From JAKATY01 sp038876335 (GTDB lineage Archaea > Micrarchaeota > Micrarchaeia > Micrarchaeales > Micrarchaeaceae): a stretch of DNA of 7,006 nt. The notes below the pieces were generated by a model. The model saw nothing but the letters and a program-made list of their open reading frames with translations. It ran no database searches and was not told the origin of the DNA. The stretch spans positions 1-7,006 of the forward strand of contig JAVYYS010000033.1 of the NCBI GenBank assembly GCA_038876335.1, read 5' to 3'. This document shows, piece by piece, positions 1 through 5,382 of the stretch (the stretch's first letter is position 1; each line of letters opens with the position of its first letter). A program made the translations under genes and the position numbers.

Positions 1-113
1 TTGGACAGTATCTGGAGGAACGTACCGATAGGGTGTAGGGAGTAGCCTATGGTGAACATGCGCTTTTTTTGCGGCCCGGACCTTGAAAATGCTTTCCCCT
101 TTGTCATGAAACC
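1..113. other. Left-edge intergenic stretch
   Basis: I see no complete gene here. All three plus-strand frames reach a stop early (28-30, 36-38 and 43-45), so at most the last dozen codons of a gene entering from the left could be present; I cannot say which frame is real. A seven-T run at 64-70 after a GC-rich stretch could end a plus-strand transcript entering from the left. Confidence 0.4.
64..70 (+). terminator. Possible poly-T terminator for a gene entering from the left
   Basis: Seven consecutive T residues on the plus strand follow the early stops in all three frames. Archaeal transcription commonly ends at T-rich tracts without a strong hairpin. The gene it would serve lies outside the window, so this is tentative. 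Confidence 0.3.
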
Positions 114-518
114 TCACGGCCCTTTCTTCGGGGCCATTATCCTAAATACGTTTATCGCGTGCATCAGCACGGCCAGCAACAGCAGCGCTACTCCCGCCAC
201 GCTCACTGGCACAAACGCCCTCGCCAGCAACGGCAGGACCGTCGCAATAACGCCTATATTCATGATTACATATTCGGCCTCTATGCTCCTGTACCATGCA
301 AATCTAGTATGGGACAGCCCCGGAACGAATATGTAGGAAAGTCCGAAGATAAGCATCGCGACAAATCCGTACAGATCCATTACGAATATAGGATCGTTCT
401 GCACAGCTATGAGCCTTGAAATATTCAGTGCGAGCAGCAGCGTGGCTGCGGAGAAGTATGCAAATCCTGTTGCTATGAAAAGTTTCGCCATCCTGTTGGT
501 CGCGGCTATATTGTCCAT
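114..518 (-). CDS. Small four-helix integral membrane protein, function unknown
   Basis: Predicted 134-residue membrane protein with four hydrophobic segments at about residues 13-33, 46-66, 84-104 and 106-127 and a short basic tail (PKKGP). I chose the ATG at 518 over the longer upstream reading at 596. A GTGGAG Shine-Dalgarno-like stretch sits just upstream, a TATA-like box lies about 30 bases upstream, and the extra 26 residues are not hydrophobic. The second helix (YGFVAMLIFGLSYIFVPG, 50-67) is reminiscent of the 'GFV..LIFGLSY..P' helix of small proteins related to heme-copper oxidase subunit I or NnrS. I see no convincing metal-ligand set, so no function is assigned. It is transcribed divergently from scpA. 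A GGCCC/GGGCC inverted repeat overlaps its last codons (118-135) and may help terminate it. Confidence 0.7.
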   Translation of the reverse strand: MDNIAATNRMAKLFIATGFAYFSAATLLLALNISRLIAVQNDPIFVMDLYGFVAMLIFGLSYIFVPGLSHTRFAWYRSIEAEYVIMNIGVIATVLPLLARAFVPVSVAGVALLLLAVLMHAINVFRIMAPKKGP

Positions 519-544
519 TTCTCCACAAATTTTGTTCCGAAACC

Positions 545-558
545 AGGCATAAATAGCT
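545..558 (-). promoter_or_regulatory. TATA-like box for the membrane protein
   Basis: Read on the minus strand this is AAGCTATTTATGCC, an AT-rich TATA-like element preceded by an AAGC that resembles the BRE-side bases at the cluster and TRAM promoters. Initiation about 25 bases downstream would fall near 522-527, only a few bases before the ATG at 518. This is part of why the shorter start was chosen. Confidence 0.5.
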
Positions 559-642
559 TTGTTTCGCCAGATAGGATGCAGCTTACAAGTTTGCACCTTG
601 ATTTCTCAACGGCGTGCCGCCCTCCATCATCGAAACAGGCGG

Positions 643-657
643 TTATTTAAATTTTAA
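643..657 (+). promoter_or_regulatory. TATA-like box for scpAB
   Basis: TTATTTAAATTTTAA is an AT-rich block ending about 24 bases before the scpA ATG. Archaeal initiation about 25 bases downstream of the box centre falls at or next to the start codon, so the scpA transcript may be leaderless. Consistent with this, no purine-rich Shine-Dalgarno sequence precedes the ATG at 681. Confidence 0.55.
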
Positions 658-680
658 TCATCACTAATTCTATCGGTTCG

Positions 681-1418
681 ATGGCGACTGGAACTGAAGT
701 TTCCGCCTACTATGGCAGCTTCGACCTAGAGGAGCTTGTCAAGAATGCGATGTGGAAAGACCTGCTTGTGGAGCTTGTCCAGAGCAACAAGCTCGACCCG
801 TGGGACATAGACATCGCCGTAATAGCGGAGAAATACCTTCACGCGATAAAAAGGATGAAGGTGCTGGACCTGCACATCCCTGCGAACATTATTTTCGCGG
901 CTTCATTGCTCCTCAGGATGAAGAGCGAGATGCTGCAGCTTTTCGATCTGGAGGCTCAAGATGCAGTCCAAGAAAGCGATGGGGAACCGGGCGACGGCAT
1001 ACCTTTGGAAGTACCTAATGTGCCGGATATAATATTCAAAATGAGAACACAGCCTAAACGCAAGATAACTCTTGAAGAACTGATGGACGCTCTGGAAGAA
1101 GCAATAAAGAAGCAGGATAAAAGGGAGATGAGGGAGGCAGAGATCAGAGCTCCGGTGCAGATAAAGATAAACATGGAGGATATAGGCAGAAGGATGCAGA
1201 GGGTGCTGGATATAATAAAAGGACATGTTGACCAGTATAAGATGCTTACATTCACAGAGCTGGAAAGGTCCGCATCAAAAACAGATAGCGTATTGCTTGA
1301 CATCTTCGTGCCGTTGCTGTTCCTTGCGCACAGGGGATACATAGCATTGAGCCAGGAGAGCTTCTTCGACGAGATATTCATACGCCTCAAAAGGGAGGAG
1401 ATAGATGCAGAGCAGTAA
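681..1418 (+). CDS. scpA: Segregation and condensation protein ScpA (kleisin)
   Basis: ScpA is the kleisin subunit that bridges the two heads of an SMC dimer during chromosome organisation and segregation. The 245-residue length suits the family. The N-terminal domain carries the hallmark DPWDIDI (residues 39-45) and a helix with LLLRMKSEML (75-84), both typical of the SMC-neck-binding part of ScpA. The middle (about 95-165) is charged and poorly conserved, as expected of the kleisin linker. The C-terminal part ends in a winged-helix-like segment with FDEIFIRLKREE near 228-239, which in the family contacts the SMC cap. It overlaps scpB by 14 bases, so the two are translationally coupled. No smc gene lies in the window; it must be elsewhere or left of the edge. 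The start is set by the TATA box about 30 bases upstream and by GSFDLEELV near the N terminus. Confidence 0.92.
   Translation: MATGTEVSAYYGSFDLEELVKNAMWKDLLVELVQSNKLDPWDIDIAVIAEKYLHAIKRMKVLDLHIPANIIFAASLLLRMKSEMLQLFDLEAQDAVQESDGEPGDGIPLEVPNVPDIIFKMRTQPKRKITLEELMDALEEAIKKQDKREMREAEIRAPVQIKINMEDIGRRMQRVLDIIKGHVDQYKMLTFTELERSASKTDSVLLDIFVPLLFLAHRGYIALSQESFFDEIFIRLKREEIDAEQ
1393..1400 (+). promoter_or_regulatory. Strong Shine-Dalgarno of scpB inside scpA
   Basis: GGGAGGAG, four bases before the scpB ATG, matches the archaeal anti-Shine-Dalgarno well. It lies in the scpA coding sequence and supports independent or coupled re-initiation on scpB. Confidence 0.7.
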
Positions 1419-1872
1419 TGAAGACTACAAAAAGCTTATAGAAGCGGCCCTATTTGTGGCGGGACGGGCGCTTAGCGCAGAGGAGCTTGCTAGCGCAGTG
1501 GGTATAGCCTCTGTGGGGTACGTTAGCAAGATTCTCGACGAGCTCGTGGAAGAATATGAGAAGAAGAACACGGCGCTGCAGATAAGCAAAATAGGGGGCA
1601 AATTCGAGATGGGTGTAAGGCACGAATATGCTGGAAGGGTTAACGAGCTTGCAGGGAAGCCAGAATTAAGAAGAGGGGCCTTAAGGATACTTGCATACAT
1701 AAGCAAAAATGAGCCTGTAATGCAGAGCAGCATAGTGAAGGCTTTCGGTTCTTCTACCTATGACTACATGAAAGAGCTTGAAGAAGCAGGTTTCGTAAGC
1801 GCAAAGAGGTCTGGAAGGACAAAGAAGATATCAACTACGCAGAAATTCAGGGAGTATTTCGAAATTTCCTGA
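1405..1872 (+). CDS. scpB: Segregation and condensation protein ScpB
   Basis: ScpB is the winged-helix partner that binds the ScpA linker and stabilises the SMC-kleisin ring. The 155-residue protein has the expected two tandem winged-helix domains: an N-terminal one beginning KKLIEAALFVAGRALSAEEL (about 9-28) and a second with RRGALRILAYISKNEPVMQS (about 89-108), corresponding to the 'ALxxLAyIAyxQP' region of the family. The C-terminal tail is shorter than in many bacterial ScpBs. The ATG lies inside the end of scpA (14-base overlap) and is preceded by a strong purine-rich GGGAGGAG at 1393-1400, four bases away, in contrast to the SD-less scpA start. It runs convergently into the cobalamin adenosyltransferase gene, with 79 bases between the stop codons. 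Confidence 0.9.
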   Translation: MQSSNEDYKKLIEAALFVAGRALSAEELASAVGIASVGYVSKILDELVEEYEKKNTALQISKIGGKFEMGVRHEYAGRVNELAGKPELRRGALRILAYISKNEPVMQSSIVKAFGSSTYDYMKELEEAGFVSAKRSGRTKKISTTQKFREYFEIS

Positions 1873-1930
1873 AAGGCATGAGAGACCAGCATTTCCTTGC
1901 GGTTTGGTAATGCCAGAGCAGGGTTGCCTT

Positions 1931-1944
1931 GGCTTGGCCAAGCC
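1931..1944. repeat. 14-base perfect palindrome between convergent genes
   Basis: GGCTTGGCCAAGCC is its own reverse complement and lies between the converging scpB and adenosyltransferase stop codons. As RNA it would form a 5-bp stem with a four-base loop in either direction, so it may be a bidirectional 3'-end element. There is no adjacent long T run on either strand, so a terminator role is only suggested. Confidence 0.4.
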
Positions 1945-1951
1945 GATATGC

Positions 1952-2494
1952 TCAATAGTGCGGGTTTGCCTCTTCTACGCCCTCCTTCTTATTCATGTAG
2001 AGCGCTGTTACAAAAAGCAGCGACGAAAGCCTGTTCAGGTATGGGAGGATGCTGCTGGGTTTGCCGCGTTTTGCCTTTATTCTTACCGCACTGCGTTCTG
2101 CTCTCCTAGCCATCGCCCTCGCTACATGCAGATATGACGCAGCGAGCGAGCCCCCGGGCAGCACGAAATGCTTCATATCCGGAACTCTTTTAGAGAGGTC
2201 CTCTATAAAATCCTCAAGCCACTTTACCTTTACGCTGCCGATCGCAGTATTTGGGGCAAAGCGCGGGTTTATTTGAGAGGCAAGCTCCGCGCCGATTACA
2301 AATAAGTCGTTCTGCACCTGCCGCAGCATGCCCGCTATTCTGTCGTCATCTATGTTGGCGATGGCCAGGCCTATGAAGCTATTGAGCTCGTCCACGCACC
2401 CTATTGCGTCTATGATGGCGCTGCTTTTTATTACCCATTTGCCTAGCATGTTTGAGCGGCCGCCATCGCCAGCTCCCGTATAGAACCTAGACAT
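1952..2494 (-). CDS. pduO: PduO-type ATP:cob(I)alamin adenosyltransferase
   Basis: This enzyme transfers the adenosyl group of ATP to cob(I)alamin to make coenzyme B12, probably as a cytosolic trimer of four-helix bundles. At 180 residues it matches the single-domain family. Visible hallmarks are the N-terminal ATP-binding loop YTGAGDGG (5-12), DELN (35-38), FVLPGG (110-115), the R126...R130-R131-A-E133-R134 arginine cluster that contacts ATP and pairs with D35 in the family, and NRLSSLLF (154-161). The last motif usually reads NRLSDLLF, so S158 replaces the common Asp. The start is the only sensible ATG, immediately before SRFYTG. No other cobalamin gene is adjacent; its presence implies a B12-dependent enzyme and salvage or synthesis elsewhere. 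It is transcribed divergently from the Cys-rich peptide cluster and is GC-rich compared with it. Confidence 0.9.
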   Translation of the reverse strand: MSRFYTGAGDGGRSNMLGKWVIKSSAIIDAIGCVDELNSFIGLAIANIDDDRIAGMLRQVQNDLFVIGAELASQINPRFAPNTAIGSVKVKWLEDFIEDLSKRVPDMKHFVLPGGSLAASYLHVARAMARRAERSAVRIKAKRGKPSSILPYLNRLSSLLFVTALYMNKKEGVEEANPHY

Positions 2495-2510
2495 TTATGA
2501 TCATGGTTTC

Positions 2511-2526
2511 CCTGATCGCAATCAGG
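2511..2526. repeat. Perfect inverted repeat in the divergent promoter region
   Basis: CCTGAT-CGCA-ATCAGG has 6-base arms and a 4-base spacer and lies 17 bases upstream of the adenosyltransferase ATG and about 20 bases upstream of the cluster TATA box. It could be an operator for a dimeric regulator acting on one or both divergent units, or a hairpin in the adenosyltransferase leader. No regulator gene is visible in the window. Confidence 0.45.
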
Positions 2527-2540
2527 ACTAAACAAAGATG

Positions 2541-2557
2541 GAAAGCTATATATATAT
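2541..2557 (+). promoter_or_regulatory. Strong BRE/TATA promoter of the Cys-rich peptide cluster
   Basis: GAAAGCTATATATATAT combines a purine-rich BRE-like GAAAGC with a near-ideal archaeal TATA box. Initiation about 25 bases downstream of the box centre gives a start near 2577-2580 and a leader of only about ten bases before the peptide ATG at 2589. Because the TATATATATA core is almost symmetrical, it could also drive the divergent adenosyltransferase gene, for which I see no better box. Confidence 0.65.
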
Positions 2558-2588
2558 TACTTGTAGATAGGTTTATTGCAGTGGTAAA

Positions 2589-2747
2589 ATGAAGGTTGGA
2601 AAATCTGCCAGTGCACTTATAGGTAATATAAACAGAAACCCTATAATTGTGCTAGGTTCTCCGTGTAGTTGTGGAACATGCGACTATTGTTACTGCACCT
2701 GCAGTGATTGCGGCGCTTGCGGTAGTTCATGCGCATTCTGTGATTGA
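2589..2747 (+). CDS. Cys-rich RiPP precursor-like peptide (52 residues, 10 Cys)
   Basis: A small gene encoding 52 residues. Residues 1-25 are Cys-free and leader-like, with a basic start (MKVGKSAS) and a hydrophobic NPIIVLGSP at 17-25. Residues 26-52 hold ten cysteines, at 26, 28, 31, 34, 36, 38, 41, 44, 48 and 51, in alternating CxC, CxxC and CxxxC spacing; the other 17 residues are mostly Gly, Ser, Thr, Asp and Ala, with Y33, Y35 and F50. The start is firm: an in-frame TAG lies at 2568-2570 and no other start codon intervenes. It is first in the operon, right after the TATA box and 25 bases before a radical SAM/SPASM gene, which is the standard precursor position. Precursor status is inferred from composition and neighbour. 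A metallothionein-like metal-binding peptide is the main alternative, though the aromatic residues and maturase neighbour argue against a plain one. Confidence 0.82.
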   Translation: MKVGKSASALIGNINRNPIIVLGSPCSCGTCDYCYCTCSDCGACGSSCAFCD

Positions 2748-2772
2748 ACTACCGGCATAGGCTACACAATTG

Positions 2773-4698
2773 ATGCTGTTAGCGGCGTTTTCGATGCCAA
2801 ATGAAATCCTAGAGTGGGTACTAAACCCTTATTTATATACATACGGCACTTTAGCAAACACATATGTGTATTCGCCGTACAGACATACATTACTATCCTT
2901 TAGCACCGACGAATGGAACAGAATAAAAGAGCACAAAGTAGACAAGAAAACAGAAGGGGAACTTATAAAAAACAAGGTCTACGTAGAAAAAGACTACAAA
3001 AAACGTTTCCTAGAGAAATACAGAGCACATTACTCTGTAGAACCGAAATTGGGTATAGTCTATATAATCGCAACCGATTCGTGCAATTTCAATTGTAGCT
3101 ATTGTTTTATAGAAAATAATTTTAATACTGAAAAAAGGAGGATTTTGGATTTGGAAACGGTAAAAAAATGGGTAGACTATGCATTTCTAAATTCTGGAGA
3201 AGAATTAAGGTTCATATTCTATGGAGGGGAGCCCCTGCTCAATAAAGGGATGGTAGAGAATGCCTTATTGTACATCAAAGAAGCAATAAACAAGTATGAG
3301 CATAAGAAGACATTGAGCATATCTATAAATACAAACGGTTCAGTTTATGACCAGTCCCTTTCTAAAATATTCAGGGACACAGGAACAGCCTTATCGATAT
3401 CTATAGACGGGCCAAAAGAGATACATGACAAATGCCGTATATCAAAAACAGGCGAACCTACATTTGAGAAAGTGATAGAAAACGTTGAGAGGTATATAAA
3501 GGATGGCGTAATCGTAAATTTTTCAATCACTATAACGGATTATAATCTCAACTATTTACCACAGATAGCAAAGTGGGTAGTAGAAAATTACAAAGGCAAG
3601 ATAAACGGCGTCGGATTCAACCCGCCGCTAGAGGCTACTGGAGCTTTGAACTTCACAGGCGATTTCAAGTTGGTGATGCTACAGATTTACAATGCTTTCA
3701 GAATATTCAAAAAATACGGCATTTACGAAGACAGGATAATGCGCCGTATGAAAAAGATATTGGATGAAATACCACACCTTAAGGACTGCGCAGGATGTGG
3801 CAGTCAGATAGTCGTATCTGCAAACGGTGAGATAGGACCTTGCCAGGCATTTATAGGAACGGGCAAGTTCTTTAAAAAAGCAGACGCGGAGACTTATGAT
3901 TTTTCAAATGACGAAACTATAAAAAGTTGGAATTTTATATCCCCAATAAATAAACAAAAATGCGAAGAATGTCCATTCATACTTCTTTGCGGTAACGGAT
4001 GCCCCTATTACAGTTATATAAAGGAAGGAGATCTTATGGAAGTTGATAGAAGATATTGCGAAATGCTTCCCATAATGATGAATGAAGTGCTAAAGGACAA
4101 TTTTTACCCTAAACCTAAAGCGTTGTTTTTGGATTTCGATGATACTATCTTGTTAAGAAGGCCGATGGAAGAGGTACTCAAAGAGCTGGGCAATAGGTTA
4201 AACATAAGCTATACCATCACGCCGAAGGAATTTTATGAAGAAAATGGCGGAGTGATGGATATGCGGAAATACTTTAAGCGAAATGGAATCCAAGAAAGCG
4301 ATCTTGATAATGTGATCAGAGAGTACATGAAAGCGTTTGATGAAGGAGCAAGGCCAAATATACCACTCCTAAACCAATTGAAAAAAATAGACTTGCCGAA
4401 ATATATACTTACCAACGCGGAAAGCGATTATATAGAGTACGAACTGAATAGATTCGGAATGAGAAACTTATTTTCGGGTGTTTTTGGTAATGATAAATAT
4501 CAGAAGCCCTTACCGGATTTTTACCGTAATGCATTCAATACCACAAATCTAAGTCCAGAAGAGGTGATTTATATAGGAGATTATAAGGAGGACATATTTG
4601 CAATCTATAAATTTGGATGCAGAGCTGTATTATTTGCGCCGGATGCCGGTAGGCATAACTTTGAAAATGACTGGCTGGTGGACTTATGCAAAAACTGA
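2773..4698 (+). CDS. Radical SAM/SPASM peptide maturase fused to a HAD hydrolase
   Basis: A 641-residue two-part enzyme. Residues 1-100 form an N-terminal region of a size that could recognise a leader peptide. The radical SAM core has C104-x3-C108-x2-C111 (CNFNCSYC) for the SAM-bound [4Fe-4S] cluster and GGEP at 151-154. A textbook SPASM domain for two auxiliary clusters follows: C342-x9-G-x4-C357, then C397-x2-C400-x5-C406-x3-C410, then C429, with an extra C339. SPASM enzymes typically modify ribosomal peptides. From about 447 a subfamily-I HAD domain begins with all motifs intact: DFDDT (D454 nucleophile, D456 acid/base), T547, K578, and GDYKED (D603, D607), predicting a phosphatase or related phosphotransferase. 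I place the start at ATG 2773; TTG 2770 or ATG 2794 are possible, and none has a clear Shine-Dalgarno. It lies 25 bases after the Cys-rich peptide and overlaps the kinase gene by 13 bases. It is AT-rich compared with the flanking genes. Confidence 0.9.
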   Translation: MLLAAFSMPNEILEWVLNPYLYTYGTLANTYVYSPYRHTLLSFSTDEWNRIKEHKVDKKTEGELIKNKVYVEKDYKKRFLEKYRAHYSVEPKLGIVYIIATDSCNFNCSYCFIENNFNTEKRRILDLETVKKWVDYAFLNSGEELRFIFYGGEPLLNKGMVENALLYIKEAINKYEHKKTLSISINTNGSVYDQSLSKIFRDTGTALSISIDGPKEIHDKCRISKTGEPTFEKVIENVERYIKDGVIVNFSITITDYNLNYLPQIAKWVVENYKGKINGVGFNPPLEATGALNFTGDFKLVMLQIYNAFRIFKKYGIYEDRIMRRMKKILDEIPHLKDCAGCGSQIVVSANGEIGPCQAFIGTGKFFKKADAETYDFSNDETIKSWNFISPINKQKCEECPFILLCGNGCPYYSYIKEGDLMEVDRRYCEMLPIMMNEVLKDNFYPKPKALFLDFDDTILLRRPMEEVLKELGNRLNISYTITPKEFYEENGGVMDMRKYFKRNGIQESDLDNVIREYMKAFDEGARPNIPLLNQLKKIDLPKYILTNAESDYIEYELNRFGMRNLFSGVFGNDKYQKPLPDFYRNAFNTTNLSPEEVIYIGDYKEDIFAIYKFGCRAVLFAPDAGRHNFENDWLVDLCKN

Positions 4699-5381
4699 TT
4701 CAAAACGGCAATCGTGTGAATAACTACCATAATTTTGTTAGAATAGAAGAGAAACAAGTAGTAAAACGCTTTTTACGAAAGGAGGATTTTGTAAACGAAC
4801 AGAAATTTTACCAAATTTTCAGCAAACACTTTGACGTCGCAAGAATAGAAAAAATCGATAATGAGAGTAACACCATCTTTTACGAGAGGATTCGTGGAGA
4901 ACCCCTTTCTGAAAAGGAGGTATTAGCAGGATTCGGAGTGGAAGAAATATTAAAAATAAGGGATAAGGTACCTAGCATTAAGGGCAAAATGATTGAGAAT
5001 ATGTTAACCCCTTTACTTCCGAAAGAGTATATAGACAATTTGCTAGTGCACGGAGATATGCGATTAGATAATATTATAGTTTCAAATGATGGAAAGACAT
5101 ACCTGATAGATTTTGAATATGGGAATTATATCTTCAGGGAGTTTGATGATTCGTATATGCACCTATCTCTGATTCAGAAGGATAAGAGCAAAGCGAAAGC
5201 ATATTATGACAAAGTGGCAAATAACAATGACTCAAAGACCAAGATGCTTTATGGTGAACTCTTTTTCATTGCAGGGGTGCTGGTAAATCCAAACATAGAT
5301 GTTATTACCAAAAGAAGGTGGGTAGAAATTCAGTCAATGGTTATATCTGATCTTGCAGAAGCTCTAAACTGCAAGAGTTGA
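4686..5381 (+). CDS. APH/choline-kinase-like phosphotransferase
   Basis: A 231-residue protein with the aminoglycoside-phosphotransferase/choline-kinase version of the kinase fold. It shows an ATP-anchoring lysine in VVKRF (K27), a helix-C-like E38, the catalytic loop HGDMRLDN (H122, D124 base, N129), and the metal-binding aspartate in LIDFEYG (D142, in place of DFG). The N lobe is unusually short and its nucleotide loop is poor in glycine, but all catalytic residues remain, so an active kinase is likely. The family phosphorylates small molecules and sometimes peptides or proteins; the substrate here is unknown. The 13-base overlap with the maturase-HAD gene and a GGTGG Shine-Dalgarno-like run just before the ATG indicate co-translation. 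In context it may phosphorylate Ser, Thr or Tyr of the matured peptide, opposing the fused HAD domain, or act in self-protection. Both are inferences. Confidence 0.8.
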   Translation: MQKLIQNGNRVNNYHNFVRIEEKQVVKRFLRKEDFVNEQKFYQIFSKHFDVARIEKIDNESNTIFYERIRGEPLSEKEVLAGFGVEEILKIRDKVPSIKGKMIENMLTPLLPKEYIDNLLVHGDMRLDNIIVSNDGKTYLIDFEYGNYIFREFDDSYMHLSLIQKDKSKAKAYYDKVANNNDSKTKMLYGELFFIAGVLVNPNIDVITKRRWVEIQSMVISDLAEALNCKS

Positions 5382-5382
5382 T

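Noticed and set aside
519..596. 26-residue N-terminal extension of the small membrane protein
   Set aside because: The TATA-like box at 545-558 lies inside this extension, and GTGGAG directly precedes the ATG at 518, so the shorter protein is preferred.
903..1390. Long minus-strand ORFs across scpA
   Set aside because: Shadows of scpA. Their Ser/Leu/Ile-rich translations are what the reverse frames of a Lys/Glu-rich helical protein give.
2049..2276. 75-codon plus-strand ORF over the adenosyltransferase gene
   Set aside because: It lies wholly inside the minus-strand cobalamin adenosyltransferase, whose motifs are intact; the plus-strand protein shows no family features.
1873..2588. tRNA gene, CRISPR array or attachment site next to the AT-rich cluster
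   Set aside because: I looked for cloverleaf-like segments, spaced repeats and flanking direct repeats around the cluster edges and found none that could be supported.
2589..2747. Plain metallothionein as the explanation for the Cys-rich peptide
   Set aside because: Not excluded, but less likely: it has a Cys-free 25-residue leader-like half, aromatic residues in the core and a radical SAM/SPASM gene directly downstream. Kept as the stated alternative.
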